A DNA stretch of 64,000 nucleotides from Cellulophaga sp. BC115SP (GTDB lineage Bacteria; Bacteroidota; Bacteroidia; Cytophagales; Spirosomataceae): contig NZ_JAAALB010000006.1 of the NCBI RefSeq assembly GCF_009905545.1, positions 186,001-250,000 of the forward strand, written 5' to 3'. Positions 43,211-53,601 of this stretch are shown here, one piece after another. How positions within the stretch are numbered: the first letter of the stretch is position 1; the number at the start of each line of letters is the position of its first letter. The notes below the pieces were generated by a model. That model was not told where the DNA came from. It worked only from the letters and a program-made list of their open reading frames with translations, and made no database searches. Position numbers and translations under genes: made by a program.

Positions 43211-44482
43211 TTACCATCTCACCTGACCATCCCCTTCTACAATCCATTTTTCGGTAACGAGTTTTTCGAGCGCAAATGGACCTCTGGCGTGAAGTTTCTG
43301 AGTCGAAATGCCTATTTCGGCACCTAGTCCAAACTGTCCTCCATCGGTAAAACGTGTAGAGGCGTTGGTATAGACTGCCGCCGCATCGACTTCTTGCACA
43401 AAACGCTGACAGAGTTCTGTATCTTGCGAAAGAATTGCTTCTGAGTGACGAGAAGAATGTTTGCTAATATGATTTAAAGCCTCTTCTAAGCCTGAAACGA
43501 CTTTAATTGAACATTTATAATCTAAAAATTCACGACCAAAATCTGCCTCTGTTGCTTCTTGTAAAGATTTGAAACCAGCCTCAGCTAAGATTTTATAAGC
43601 TATGCTATCAGCAAAAACTTCTACATTCCATTTATTAAAACCTTCTATTAAGCTTGGCAAAAATGTTTCAGCAACCGCTTCATCGACTAAAACGGTATCT
43701 AAAGAGTTACATACCGAAGGACGAGATACTTTGGCATTAACCACAATTTCGGTTGCTTTAGCTAAATCAGCTGTTTTTTCCACATAAGTATGACATACCC
43801 CTGCACCTGTTTCGATAGTTGGTACCAAAGAATTTTGACGCACAAACTGAATCAACGATTCAGAGCCACGTGGAATGATTAAATCTACAAATCGAGTAGC
43901 TGTTAGCAATTCTTTGACAAATGCACGGTCGGTTGGCAATAGCGTAATCGCATCTGTGTTGACACCAAATTCACGTAAAACTTCATGAATAAGACTTATC
44001 AAATACGTATTGGTATCGAAAGCATCCGAACCACCACGCAACACTACGGCATTACCCGAGCGAATACAAAGTGCAGTTACATCAACGGTTACGTTCGGGC
44101 GAGATTCAAAAATTACCCCAACAACGCCCATTGGAACTGCTATTTTTTTAATTTTTAAGCCATTTTGTAATTCTTTAGACAAAAGTAATTCGCCTGTAGG
44201 GTCGTTTAGATTAGCGACATCCTTCATACTTTCGGCCAAATCAGCAATACGTTTTTCGGTAAGCATCAAACGATCGTACTTGGGGTCTGCGGGGTCCATG
44301 CGGAACAAATCTTTGGCATTTTCTGTAATAATTTGTTGAGTATTGGCAACCAATACCTCTGCCAAACGATAGAGAATATCCTTTTTTTGTTGATCGCTAA
44401 GTCTTCGAATTTCTGCCGAAGCCGCATGTGTCTTGGCCAAAATTGGCACAATAGACGTTAGTTCGATTGTTTCAAGTTGCAT
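43211..44482 (-). CDS. proA: Glutamate-5-semialdehyde dehydrogenase
   Basis: ProA reduces gamma-glutamyl phosphate to glutamate semialdehyde in proline synthesis. The catalytic Cys is in NAKVSRPSVCNSLDTVLV (about residue 257), and GVIFESRPNVTVDVTALCIRSGNAVVLRGGSDA with RFTDGGQFGLGAEIGISTQKLHARGP are classic motifs. The 423-residue length is normal. proB is not next to it; the gene is alone on its strand here. Confidence 0.96.
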   Translation of the reverse strand: MQLETIELTSIVPILAKTHAASAEIRRLSDQQKKDILYRLAEVLVANTQQIITENAKDLFRMDPADPKYDRLMLTEKRIADLAESMKDVANLNDPTGELLLSKELQNGLKIKKIAVPMGVVGVIFESRPNVTVDVTALCIRSGNAVVLRGGSDAFDTNTYLISLIHEVLREFGVNTDAITLLPTDRAFVKELLTATRFVDLIIPRGSESLIQFVRQNSLVPTIETGAGVCHTYVEKTADLAKATEIVVNAKVSRPSVCNSLDTVLVDEAVAETFLPSLIEGFNKWNVEVFADSIAYKILAEAGFKSLQEATEADFGREFLDYKCSIKVVSGLEEALNHISKHSSRHSEAILSQDTELCQRFVQEVDAAAVYTNASTRFTDGGQFGLGAEIGISTQKLHARGPFALEKLVTEKWIVEGDGQVRW

Positions 44483-44795
44483 AAGTTGGTTAACATTAAT
44501 TTTAAATCAAATTTCGGAAAGATTTTCTAAAACTCCTCTTAAAATCGAGAAATAAGAGCTCTTGGATTTGATTACTCACTTTAGATTAGCAAAAATTATT
44601 TACAGTGTCTTATCTGTTTTTGGTGATTATAATCTATTAAGGCACATTTTATTAAGTGGTATTACTAACAGTCCTAAAATCTTATATCTTTATAATTAGT
44701 TTTACAGTACATCGCACCTAGTATATACCATACTTTATTCTATTTAGATCCTAAAGTCAAAAGTAGTTACCTCAATCATATAATCTTCATGTTTT
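44483..44795. other. Gene-free gap between proA and the GT39-like gene
   Basis: About 310 AT-rich bases between divergent genes. No gene, repeat or hairpin recognised; promoters for both genes should be here. Confidence 0.5.
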
Positions 44796-46424
44796 ATGCT
44801 AACGAACCAGAAGATATTACATAAATCTGTCTTAGCTATCTCAAGTCTAACATTCATATTTATAGGACTTTACAAATTGCAATATTTCGGGTTAGAATAC
44901 GATGAAACACTGTTTATAAATGGAGCTCTTGGAGATATTGATGGAGAAACATTTATAAGCTTTAAAATCAAGAACTTAGTTATTTTCTGTTATCCCTATA
45001 TTGGTGCCATAAAGTCTTGGATTTATATGCCAATCTTTAAAGCTTTTGGTGTCAGTATTATAAGCGTTAGGCTTCCAATGCTTTTGTTAGGCTCTGTTAA
45101 TTTATGGCTTAGCTATAGAGTTGCTGAAAAATATTTTAATAAAAAAATCGCCCTTGCTACTCTATTAATACTATCTGTAGATTTAACATTTCTTTCATTG
45201 CAAAGATTCGATAAAGGTCCCTCTTGTATCGAATTATTTTTCAAACTCTTAATTTTAACATGGGCCGTTAAACCCCAAAAGCATTGGTTGCGTCATGGTT
45301 TAACAATACTTATTTTGATGCTTTTAGGTACATATAATAAATTCAATTTTATTTGGTTTACTAATGCTATGTTTGGCGTGTATGCGTTACAACAACCTCC
45401 TAGAATAACTCCAATCCTATTAAAATTCGATTTCAAAAAACTTGTTCAAACAACCTTTTTCAGATACTGTTTAGGGTATTTATTATTTGCATTCCTTTTT
45501 TTATCTGTACTGAAAGGTCTTATTATTGATGGACAAGCAAGTACATTAACTCTTCCTTTCTTGGAAGAACGCTTTATTTTTTGCCTAAAAGAAACTAAAT
45601 ATTTACTTCTTCAAAACAGTATATTCAAGGTTTTTGGTTGGAGTATCGCAGGAGTTCCTTCCTCAACAATCATGAATATTGCTATTCTAGGCGTTATTAT
45701 GATTAATTTTTACTTATATATTAAAGGATGTATTCGATTCAACTCTTCACATACAAAAGGGCTTTTGTTACTCTTACTAATTTTTATCCAATATGTTGTT
45801 ACACCTGCAGCAACACATGTATGGCATAGCTTTATGATGTACCCAATGGTAATAATTATTATCATCAGTAGCTTCTATCAAATTGGCCAATATTTGGGTA
45901 CTTATATTCCGTTAATTACGATTACAGCAATTATGTTAGGATGGAATATCTACACAACGATTCTTTTCAACAACAATATCAACAATAAAGAGTGTGTAAG
46001 CGAAATTTTTATTCCCGAAATAAATCAGGTATTTGATTATGTAGCGAAGGACAGTAATCGCTTAGTTATTTCAACAGATTGGGGTGCACATCCTCAGCTC
46101 CTAGTATTAGATAATAATCGAAATAAATTTTCTGAGCCTTACAGATTACTAATGTTCCCTACCGAGCTTGAAAAATGGTGGACAAAATATGAGCTATTTT
46201 TTTATACCAATAAACCAGTAGTTATTGTACAGCCCATATCAACAGATATTGCTAAAAGAACAAGGTTTGGATACAATTCAACTATGGAAGAGAAAAAAAC
46301 AGAAGATTTTCTACATTACCTAGAGCAAAAGGGAGTCAAAGTATGGACTACAAAGCTTATCAAAAACTCATGTGGAGATAGATTATTTCAAATTTATGAA
46401 GCGAGAGTTCCTAAGGAACTTTGA
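44796..46424 (+). CDS. GT39/PMT-like polytopic glycosyltransferase
   Basis: A 542-residue membrane protein with about ten to twelve helices. The first loop holds LQYFGLEYDETLFINGAL with the acidic motif (Asp-Glu) that follows the first helix in ArnT/GT39-type enzymes, which transfer sugars from a lipid phosphate donor to an acceptor on the outer face of the inner membrane. FSLQRFDKGPS and the C-terminal soluble region (WGAHPQLLVLDNNRNKF) are consistent. The acceptor is not known. A 25-bp-stem terminator follows at once. Confidence 0.78.
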   Translation: MLTNQKILHKSVLAISSLTFIFIGLYKLQYFGLEYDETLFINGALGDIDGETFISFKIKNLVIFCYPYIGAIKSWIYMPIFKAFGVSIISVRLPMLLLGSVNLWLSYRVAEKYFNKKIALATLLILSVDLTFLSLQRFDKGPSCIELFFKLLILTWAVKPQKHWLRHGLTILILMLLGTYNKFNFIWFTNAMFGVYALQQPPRITPILLKFDFKKLVQTTFFRYCLGYLLFAFLFLSVLKGLIIDGQASTLTLPFLEERFIFCLKETKYLLLQNSIFKVFGWSIAGVPSSTIMNIAILGVIMINFYLYIKGCIRFNSSHTKGLLLLLLIFIQYVVTPAATHVWHSFMMYPMVIIIIISSFYQIGQYLGTYIPLITITAIMLGWNIYTTILFNNNINNKECVSEIFIPEINQVFDYVAKDSNRLVISTDWGAHPQLLVLDNNRNKFSEPYRLLMFPTELEKWWTKYELFFYTNKPVVIVQPISTDIAKRTRFGYNSTMEEKKTEDFLHYLEQKGVKVWTTKLIKNSCGDRLFQIYEARVPKEL

Positions 46425-46429
46425 CACAT

Positions 46430-46484
46430 AAAGAGCATAAAAAAGGGACTTCAATCAGCTTGAAGTCCCTTTTTTATGCTCTTT
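46430..46484. terminator. Strong bidirectional terminator (25-bp stem)
   Basis: AAAGAGCATAAAAAAGGGAC.. pairs perfectly with its reverse complement across the 5-base loop TCAGC. It lies between the convergent GT39-like gene and the TolB-like gene and would stop transcription in either direction. Confidence 0.92.
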
Positions 46485-46489
46485 ATTTA

Positions 46490-49400
46490 CTAGAAATCAT
46501 ATCCTAAAGTCAGATACGAAATTGGTGCTTTTACCTCTTTATTTTCTACGCCCCAGCCAATATCAAACTTCACAAAGTACCCCAAAATCGTAGTTCGTGC
46601 TCCGATACCATAGCCTACGAGGAACGGACTACGGAAATCGGTAATAGTTGCTCTAAATGGAATATTTTCACCATTGGCGATTTGGGCAGGCGTAAGATTA
46701 GGTAATACATAAGTATTGAAAGCATTTCTGCGAGAAAAAGGACCAACTCCTGTCCACGCTGTACCAACATCGGTAAAACCTGTTAGCTGTAAGTTTTTAA
46801 AGAAATTAGAATAGATTGGTCCCGAGTACAAGTACTTCGCAATTGGGAAACGAACTTCAGCATTTAAGGCCATAAAGCTATTGCCCGAAATTTTGTTCAT
46901 ATTAAACCCTCTCAATGGTGTTGCATAATCAAGAAAGAACAAATCTTTTTCGATCGTACTTGACGTAAATGGATTGTTTTTATTGTTGGTAGCCTCATAA
47001 GTACGACCAATCCAGTTATCAGCACCACCCATGACTGTAGCCTTTGGTGCATTTCCAAAAGAATGCCCTCCTGCACCACGAAATGCTAAAATTGTTCCTT
47101 TGCCAAGTCGGATATAATGACGAATATCTACATTGATTTTTTCAAATCCATCTGATGCTGACGTTACACCAGAATAATGGTCATAACGAACTTTGAATCG
47201 GGTCCCTTCTAATTGATTCAGCCCATGACTAATCGTGTTATCATACACATACTCAGCTCTTGCGCCTACATAATCAGCATTGATGGTTGGCAAATATGGC
47301 GCAATTACACTTGTATTTAAATCAAACTCATAATAGCGAGTCGTAATAAAATTAGTCGAAACCGAGATTCTTGAGTTGGTATTGATAGGATATGCCGCAC
47401 TAAAAGTAACTTTGTTTAGGCGATATTTGGTATCCTGAACTTCGCCATCGTCGCTGGTAGTTCTTCTATCAAATCTTACCGAGTAATCTATCTTCTGTGC
47501 CAAATAGGAATATTCAGCCCACAAATCTGAGTTTTTGAGGTTTGGAGTTAAGAACAATCCTGTTTTCAATAAATGATTTTCCAACAAATCATTCATCTTT
47601 AGATTGGCATTCAATCCAAATCCTCTTTGCGGTAGTGGATCTACCACAAAATCTGTTTCGGTGCCATTTACCACAAATGCATTATTGTAGTCAGTAGGTC
47701 CTTTGATTTTGATATTATCTTTTCTGGCTTGTTTCGATGATAAAATTCGTTCTGTACGCGTTTTTCTATCATTCTTCTTATCTGCCGCGTTAGAGGCAGG
47801 CGATTTAACAGTTGCATTATCATCAAACTGATAATTGTCCGTATCTATTTCGCCAGGTAATAACTTAATACTTGGTTGGGTTGTGGTCTCTTTGTTTGCC
47901 TCTACAGGCTTTGTATTAGCGCTAGTTGGCTTGGTTGTATGTACAATTGGTGCACCAAACAACCTCACATTACGATTGGTAAATGGAATATTGGATTTAA
48001 TACCCAAATCCGCATTTTTTTGATAAGCAATAATATCCTGATTGTTATCGATAAAACGATATACTAAGCTATTGCTCGATAAGGAATAGTCAAAATCTAC
48101 AATATCGGTACGGAAAGTACTTACTAGATTAGGAGAATTTTCTCCTGCAATTAGTTTATAAATATTGCGAATCCCTTTTTCATCGCTCAAAAAATAAACC
48201 GTATTACCGTCTGCAACTACAGGGTGAGAGATATTGCCTAGTGAATCAACTAAGACTTTTACGGTCTCAACCTTTGGTTTTCCTTCATGCAGAAACAACT
48301 TGAAAGGATTTGTCACAGACTTATGCGTGCCTTTGTCTACTTCCAAAGAATCTTTCAGACGATTAGATACAAAAATGAATTTTCCTGCATTTCCAACAAA
48401 TTGTGGATTCAAGTCGTCATACAGGTCATTGGTCAGTTGGCTTACTGAAGAACGAGCAATATCCATCAAAAACAAATCATTTTGTCCCTTGCTTTCGGCA
48501 CTAAATACGATTTGAGTTCCAGCGTCCGAAATATCAAAATCACTGATTTGAGTAAAGTTCTTGAAGACTCTCTTGGTCTGTAATTTACCTGATAAGTCTT
48601 TTTCAGTAATATCCGAAAACAGATACAAAATCATATCTCCACGGTCTTCAAAAATAACCGCCAACGAACCGCCTTTTGTCCAAGATACTAATGGTAAAGT
48701 ATGGTCAATCGACTGATTGAGTGTTTTGAAACCACTTGACAAGATAGTTTCGGTACGCTTTGTCTTAAGGTTAATTACCTCCACACTCGAACGTCCCAAA
48801 TCATTACGGGTCAAGGCTAAAAAGTTGCCATCTGGGCTGATTTTAAACTGATTAAGTCTATTAGGAGCATTCAGTGCTTGTTGTCCTATCTTGAAGTCAT
48901 ACTGTGGAAGCGTATAATTGGCGATTGTAGCTTCGGCGTTGCTAGTGTAAAACTCTCTCCATTCTTTAAGAAATCTAGAAAAAGGCATTCCTAGTGTACT
49001 CGAAATAGAGGTTTGTTCATTACGAATAATACGGGTAAGGTTGAGAATATTAGAAATATTTTCACGCCCATAGCGCTCTGCAATATAGTTCCACACCGAC
49101 TGTCCTATCAGACCAGCTTCACGCCCAGCAGTTTGGTTAGGGCGTTTGATAAACTTATTGATAATGGCATCGCTCATATAAGAGTCTAGCTCGGTACTCC
49201 AACCCTCGGCTATATATTGCGAAATACCTGAAATAAACCATTCTGGTACACTCAATAACAAAGAGTTTTGCAAGGATTCTTTGATACTTCCTCCATACAA
49301 CATATCATGGATAAATACCCTAGAAATCTCACGAGTGAGTTCTTTACGAAACGTAGCGGCACTTCCTGAATAGGCAATTTCGATACGAGATTTAGCCAAG

Positions 49401-49747
49401 TTCTCTTCACGAATTTCTTTTTCGCTCGACAAACTCAATCCAACATTGCTTTGATTAAGATCAGAAGTGGCGTTATACACAAAAATTTTTGTGCGGTTGA
49501 AAGGAGAATACCCCAGAACGTCGGTAATACGATCGAATTCTGATTCGGCCATTTGAATCGCTAATGTTGCAGTCTGCTGACCACCTTCATAATAATACAC
49601 CTCAAAGTTTTGTGTACTTAAAACTTTCCAGTGAAATGGGCGGTATTGAATTCTATTTTTCCCAAACTGCTCCTGTGTAGGAAAAGTAGTTTGGGCATCA
49701 GCATAAAACGAGGCTAGCAGAGATAGTACTAGTATAGTTTTTTTCAT
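46490..49747 (-). CDS. Giant TolB-like propeller/Omp85-barrel protein
   Basis: A 1085-residue exported protein (signal MKKTILVLSLLASFYADAQ). Three parts are visible: an N-terminal peptidase-like region (FHWKVLSTQNFEVYYYEGGQQTATLAIQMAESEFDRITDVLGYSP; LTREISRVFIHDMLYGG; VPEWFISGISQYIAEGW, in which zinc ligands are degraded), a TolB/PD40-type propeller (FKISPDGNFLALTRNDLG; QLTNDLYDDLNPQFVGNAGKFIFVSNR) and a C-terminal barrel of BamA/Omp85 type (residues about 730-1085, ending SYLTLGYDF). The family is conserved in Bacteroidota, probably in outer-membrane or type IX transport; its role is not established. Confidence 0.82.
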   Translation of the reverse strand: MKKTILVLSLLASFYADAQTTFPTQEQFGKNRIQYRPFHWKVLSTQNFEVYYYEGGQQTATLAIQMAESEFDRITDVLGYSPFNRTKIFVYNATSDLNQSNVGLSLSSEKEIREENLAKSRIEIAYSGSAATFRKELTREISRVFIHDMLYGGSIKESLQNSLLLSVPEWFISGISQYIAEGWSTELDSYMSDAIINKFIKRPNQTAGREAGLIGQSVWNYIAERYGRENISNILNLTRIIRNEQTSISSTLGMPFSRFLKEWREFYTSNAEATIANYTLPQYDFKIGQQALNAPNRLNQFKISPDGNFLALTRNDLGRSSVEVINLKTKRTETILSSGFKTLNQSIDHTLPLVSWTKGGSLAVIFEDRGDMILYLFSDITEKDLSGKLQTKRVFKNFTQISDFDISDAGTQIVFSAESKGQNDLFLMDIARSSVSQLTNDLYDDLNPQFVGNAGKFIFVSNRLKDSLEVDKGTHKSVTNPFKLFLHEGKPKVETVKVLVDSLGNISHPVVADGNTVYFLSDEKGIRNIYKLIAGENSPNLVSTFRTDIVDFDYSLSSNSLVYRFIDNNQDIIAYQKNADLGIKSNIPFTNRNVRLFGAPIVHTTKPTSANTKPVEANKETTTQPSIKLLPGEIDTDNYQFDDNATVKSPASNAADKKNDRKTRTERILSSKQARKDNIKIKGPTDYNNAFVVNGTETDFVVDPLPQRGFGLNANLKMNDLLENHLLKTGLFLTPNLKNSDLWAEYSYLAQKIDYSVRFDRRTTSDDGEVQDTKYRLNKVTFSAAYPINTNSRISVSTNFITTRYYEFDLNTSVIAPYLPTINADYVGARAEYVYDNTISHGLNQLEGTRFKVRYDHYSGVTSASDGFEKINVDIRHYIRLGKGTILAFRGAGGHSFGNAPKATVMGGADNWIGRTYEATNNKNNPFTSSTIEKDLFFLDYATPLRGFNMNKISGNSFMALNAEVRFPIAKYLYSGPIYSNFFKNLQLTGFTDVGTAWTGVGPFSRRNAFNTYVLPNLTPAQIANGENIPFRATITDFRSPFLVGYGIGARTTILGYFVKFDIGWGVENKEVKAPISYLTLGYDF

Positions 49748-49876
49748 TGTTGATTCAGCTTGGGTATTGTTGCTACGAAAAGCTTAGATTTATGTGGTAT
49801 CAGAGAACCATACTACTTGGATTGTCCTTCACGAATCCAAGCCTAGCGCTTATTGCTTATCGCCTAGAGCAACTTC

Positions 49877-50971
49877 TTAAGATTGCTTTTGGCCTAAATA
49901 TAACGAACCAAAACGATTTATATTGACTTCGGGGTCAAGTTCTTTTTTATTGACCAAAAAGTCAACAAATTGTTCGGCAAAATACGGTGCCAACGAAACA
50001 CCTTTTGACCCAAGTCCGTTAAACACCCCCAAATTAGGATATAATGGATGTAACCCAACGATAGGACGACGGTCTTTGGTAGCAGGACGTACCCCTGCGA
50101 GTTGTTCTTCTACTTCAATATCTGCCAGCATGAGCTTATTGTATTTTTCTAACAGGTCAGCTCTCCCTTTTTCGGTTGGTATCCAATCCAAGTCGTGCCA
50201 ACTGTAGGTAGCTCCTACTCTAGCTCGTCCGTTGGGAAGTGGTATTACAAATACGCCTTGGTTAACCATTTCTTTCAACGAAATATCTTCTTTAAATTTT
50301 ACTCGAAGCACTTCTCCTTTTACGGGGTTGAACGGCAACCACGAAAAATAAGGATTGTTCCGTCCATAAAAACCTTCACAAAAAATCAACTTGTTGTAGG
50401 TCAGCGTCAATTCGTTATTTACTTGGTAAGTATTGCTTTCAAGATGAAGACCCTGATAATCGAATAAGTGTTGCAACAAACATTGTTTTTTTTCAAAATA
50501 TTCTCGAAAAGCATCCAACATCAGAGGTAAATCTACCCAACCCGAATGATCTGTCATTACTCCTCCGAGTTCGCTTTTTACAACACTTTTGAGAGATTCG
50601 TCGGGTGTATGATATTTTCCAAAATCGCCATAATTGGCGACAGCCGTTTCTTGCAAAAGAAAATCCTTTACTTCTTGATTAGGAAACGGACGAAACATCT
50701 GCATCGGATGAAAGAAGTTTTTTCCTAATTCTTTTTCCAGTTCGGTATAATATGTTTTGAGAAAAGGAAAAATCGCATCCGCCAACCATGTTTTTACGAG
50801 TTTACGTCCAGTAACAGGGTTGTAAATGCCAGCGGCAACTCGCGAAGATGATGGTTGTTCATAATTGTCCAATACCATGATTGAATACCCACGCTTTGCC
50901 AAGCTATACCCTAATAAAGACCCCGCAAGTCCTTGTCCTACCAATAAATAATCGTAATGTTTTGTTGTCAT
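49877..50971 (-). CDS. FAD-dependent amino-acid/glycine oxidase-like protein (DAO family)
   Basis: The 364-residue flavoprotein begins with the FAD-binding fold YDYLLVGQGLAGSLLGYSLAKRGYSIMVLDN and ends GVRPATKDRRPIVGLHPLYPNLGVFNGLGSKGVSLAPYFAEQFVDFL, the typical DAO-family C-terminal. The closest activity types are glycine or amine oxidases; the substrate cannot be told. No thiamine gene is adjacent, so ThiO is not supported. It lies downstream of cmk, beyond a terminator hairpin. Confidence 0.87.
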   Translation of the reverse strand: MTTKHYDYLLVGQGLAGSLLGYSLAKRGYSIMVLDNYEQPSSSRVAAGIYNPVTGRKLVKTWLADAIFPFLKTYYTELEKELGKNFFHPMQMFRPFPNQEVKDFLLQETAVANYGDFGKYHTPDESLKSVVKSELGGVMTDHSGWVDLPLMLDAFREYFEKKQCLLQHLFDYQGLHLESNTYQVNNELTLTYNKLIFCEGFYGRNNPYFSWLPFNPVKGEVLRVKFKEDISLKEMVNQGVFVIPLPNGRARVGATYSWHDLDWIPTEKGRADLLEKYNKLMLADIEVEEQLAGVRPATKDRRPIVGLHPLYPNLGVFNGLGSKGVSLAPYFAEQFVDFLVNKKELDPEVNINRFGSLYLGQKQS

Positions 50972-51037
50972 TTCTAAAGTATTTGACCTAGAAAAAGTTT
51001 TTTACAATATAGATAGTCGCCTTCTCTCAAAAACTAA

Positions 51038-51084
51038 AAACCATTGATGCTGATAACTTCTTAATCATTCAGCATCAATGGTTT
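51038..51084. terminator. Terminator hairpin after cmk
   Basis: AAACCATTGATGCTGA (51038-51053) pairs exactly with TCAGCATCAATGGTTT (51069-51084), a 16-bp stem. It lies between cmk and the DAO gene on the minus strand. Confidence 0.8.
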
Positions 51085-51155
51085 TATTATTTAAAATACT
51101 AACTATCAATCGTATTGTTTGGTTTTAGAAGATTACATTGTTCAATATTTTACTA

Positions 51156-51842
51156 TTAATCTAACAATGCCACTTTTGCATCGTGCAACTGAATCACAAA
51201 ATCAACCTGTTCTTCTAAAGTCATAAAAGAAGTATCCATCAAGGTAGCATCCTCCGCTTGGACTAAAGGACCTTCTTCACGAGTAGAATCGATAATATCT
51301 CTTTTCTTGAGGTTCTCCAAAATCTCTTCGAGGTCAATCATCTCTCCTTTTTGTAAAAGTTCTAATTGACGTCTTTCTGCACGAATCACAGGGTCGGCAG
51401 TCATAAATACTTTCACTTCGGCATCAGGAAATACTTTTGTCCCAATGTCACGACCGTCCATTACTACGCCACGGCTTTTACCCATTTTTTGTTGTTGAGC
51501 TACCATCGCTTTTCGCACTATGGTAATAGCACTTACTTCACTTACCATTTGCGAAATATACATTTTACGAATTTCGTCCTCTACATTCAATCCATTAAGG
51601 TACACATCGCTTGCGCCACGGTGCTCGTTGAACTGGAATGAAATATGAATCTCGCTCAGGGCCTTCTCTATCTCCTTGGGATTTGTAAGGCTAATATGAT
51701 GCTCATGAAAATACAAACTAACAGCACGATACATCGCACCAGTGTCAATAAAAGCGTATCCTAATTGTGCTGCCACACGCTTTGCGGTGGTACTTTTTCC
51801 ACAACTTGAATAGCCGTCGAGAGCAATAATGATTTTCTTCAT
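51156..51842 (-). CDS. cmk: (d)CMP kinase
   Basis: Cmk phosphorylates CMP and dCMP. The P-loop GYSSCGKST is at residues 10-18, followed by KRVAAQLGYAFIDTGAMYRAVSLYF. The DGRDIGTKVFPDAEVKVFMTADPVIRAERR segment binds the nucleotide, and REEGPLVQAEDATLMDTSFMTLEEQV completes the domain. 228 residues is normal. Confidence 0.95.
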   Translation of the reverse strand: MKKIIIALDGYSSCGKSTTAKRVAAQLGYAFIDTGAMYRAVSLYFHEHHISLTNPKEIEKALSEIHISFQFNEHRGASDVYLNGLNVEDEIRKMYISQMVSEVSAITIVRKAMVAQQQKMGKSRGVVMDGRDIGTKVFPDAEVKVFMTADPVIRAERRQLELLQKGEMIDLEEILENLKKRDIIDSTREEGPLVQAEDATLMDTSFMTLEEQVDFVIQLHDAKVALLD

Positions 51843-51954
51843 TGAATAGATATTTTGTACAAAGATAAGTAACTTGAACCAGAGTTGAGAGAATCTAAAA
51901 AGTTGATTAAACTCATTTACTCTATAAACATCTGAATATCAAAACCATACTCTT

Positions 51955-53601
51955 ATGCAGATTCAAGCAAACCTCATCAACATACTTGATAAAAATATTT
52001 CATACTGTCAAATTACGATTGAAGGCGGTTATATCAAAGAAATCATTGAATTAGCTTCGACTCCCCAACCAAATACGCCTTATGTCCTCCCTGGTTTTGT
52101 GGATGCACACGTGCATATCGAAAGCTCAATGCTAACACCTGTACAATTTGCCAGACTTGCTGTGGTACACGGTACGGTTTCGACCATTTCGGACCCACAC
52201 GAAATCGGCAATGTCTTAGGAGTAAAAGGCGTGGAGTACATGATTGAAAATGCCCGTCAGGTTTCTTTTAAGTTTTGTTTTGGGGCACCTTCATGCGTAC
52301 CAGCTACCACTTTTGAAACTGCGGGAGCCACTATTACGCCCGAAGATATTGCTTATTTGTTTGATAATTATTCCGAAGTCGGCTATTTAGCTGAAGTCAT
52401 GAATTTCCCTGGGGTATTAAACGGCGACCCTGATATGTTGTCTAAGATTAGCTTGGCACAACAATACAAAAAACCTGTGGATGGGCATGCGCCTGGGTTG
52501 AGAGGTGAAGCAGCCAAGCGCTACATTGAAGCTGGTTGCCAAACAGACCATGAATGTTTTACAGCCGAAGAAGCGCTCGACAAGCTCAAATACGGCATGA
52601 AAATCCTGATTCGTGAAGGTTCTGCTGCCAAAAACTTTGATGCCTTAATTGGACTATTGCCTGAACACTACCACAATATGATGTTTTGTTCTGATGATAA
52701 ACATCCTGACAATTTAGTGGAAGGACATATCAACGAGCTAGTAAAGCGAGCATTGGTATTGTATCCAGATTTGTTGTTTGAGATTTTGCAAGTAGCTTGT
52801 GTCAATCCTGTGTTGCATTATCAATTACCAGTAGGTTTGTTGCGAGCAAACGACCCAGCCGATTTTGTGTTGATAGACAACCCTATTGCTTTTAACATTT
52901 TGGCAACCTATTTGAATGGTGAAAAAATTGCAGAGAATGGAGCGTCTTTTATTCCAAATCTTAGTAGTGAAATACAAAACCAATTTAGTTGTTCGTTAAA
53001 GACTTCTGAAGATTTTGTAGTAAATGCGCAAAATCCTGATAATGCTATGATTAAAGTCATAGAAGTATTGGATGGACAGCTCATAACTTTGAAATCAGAA
53101 CACCAAGCGAAGGTCGTAAATGGTGCGCTTGTTTCGGATGTTGAGCGTGATATTTTGAAAATTGCAGTAGTAAATCGCTATAAAGATGCCTCTCCTGCCA
53201 TTGGTTTTATAAAAAATTTCGGATTAAAATCAGGCGCAATTGCCTCGTCTGTAGCCCACGATTCGCATAATATTGTGGTCGTTGGCGTCGACGAACAAGC
53301 CATATCTGATGCCGTAAACCTAATTATTGAGGTACAAGGTGGGGTATCGGCAGTATCGGGCAATGGACAGAATAAAATACTTCCATTACCGATTGCCGGA
53401 CTTATGTCAGGAGAAAATGGCTATGATATAGCAAATAATTATTCGGAAATTGATAAATTTGCAAAACAATTAGGAACCAACCTGAAATCACCCTTCATGA
53501 GTCTTTCATTTATGGCACTCCTAGTTATTCCAAATTTGAAGCTTTCAGATCTTGGCCTTTTTGATGGCGAACGCTTTGAGTTGACATCTTTGGAAGTATA
53601 A
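51955..53601 (+). CDS. ade: Adenine deaminase
   Basis: This 548-residue amidohydrolase matches adenine deaminase, which makes hypoxanthine from adenine in purine salvage. Metal ligands are in GFVDAHVHIESSML (Asp 50, His 52, His 54), GHAPGLRG, TDHECFTAEEA and MMFCSDDKHPDNL. The C-terminal domain (GLKSGAIASSVAHDSHNIVVVGVDEQAI; GGVSAVSGNGQNKILPLPIAGLMSGENG) is that of the Ade family. It is monocistronic, with no adjacent purine gene. Confidence 0.95.
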   Translation: MQIQANLINILDKNISYCQITIEGGYIKEIIELASTPQPNTPYVLPGFVDAHVHIESSMLTPVQFARLAVVHGTVSTISDPHEIGNVLGVKGVEYMIENARQVSFKFCFGAPSCVPATTFETAGATITPEDIAYLFDNYSEVGYLAEVMNFPGVLNGDPDMLSKISLAQQYKKPVDGHAPGLRGEAAKRYIEAGCQTDHECFTAEEALDKLKYGMKILIREGSAAKNFDALIGLLPEHYHNMMFCSDDKHPDNLVEGHINELVKRALVLYPDLLFEILQVACVNPVLHYQLPVGLLRANDPADFVLIDNPIAFNILATYLNGEKIAENGASFIPNLSSEIQNQFSCSLKTSEDFVVNAQNPDNAMIKVIEVLDGQLITLKSEHQAKVVNGALVSDVERDILKIAVVNRYKDASPAIGFIKNFGLKSGAIASSVAHDSHNIVVVGVDEQAISDAVNLIIEVQGGVSAVSGNGQNKILPLPIAGLMSGENGYDIANNYSEIDKFAKQLGTNLKSPFMSLSFMALLVIPNLKLSDLGLFDGERFELTSLEV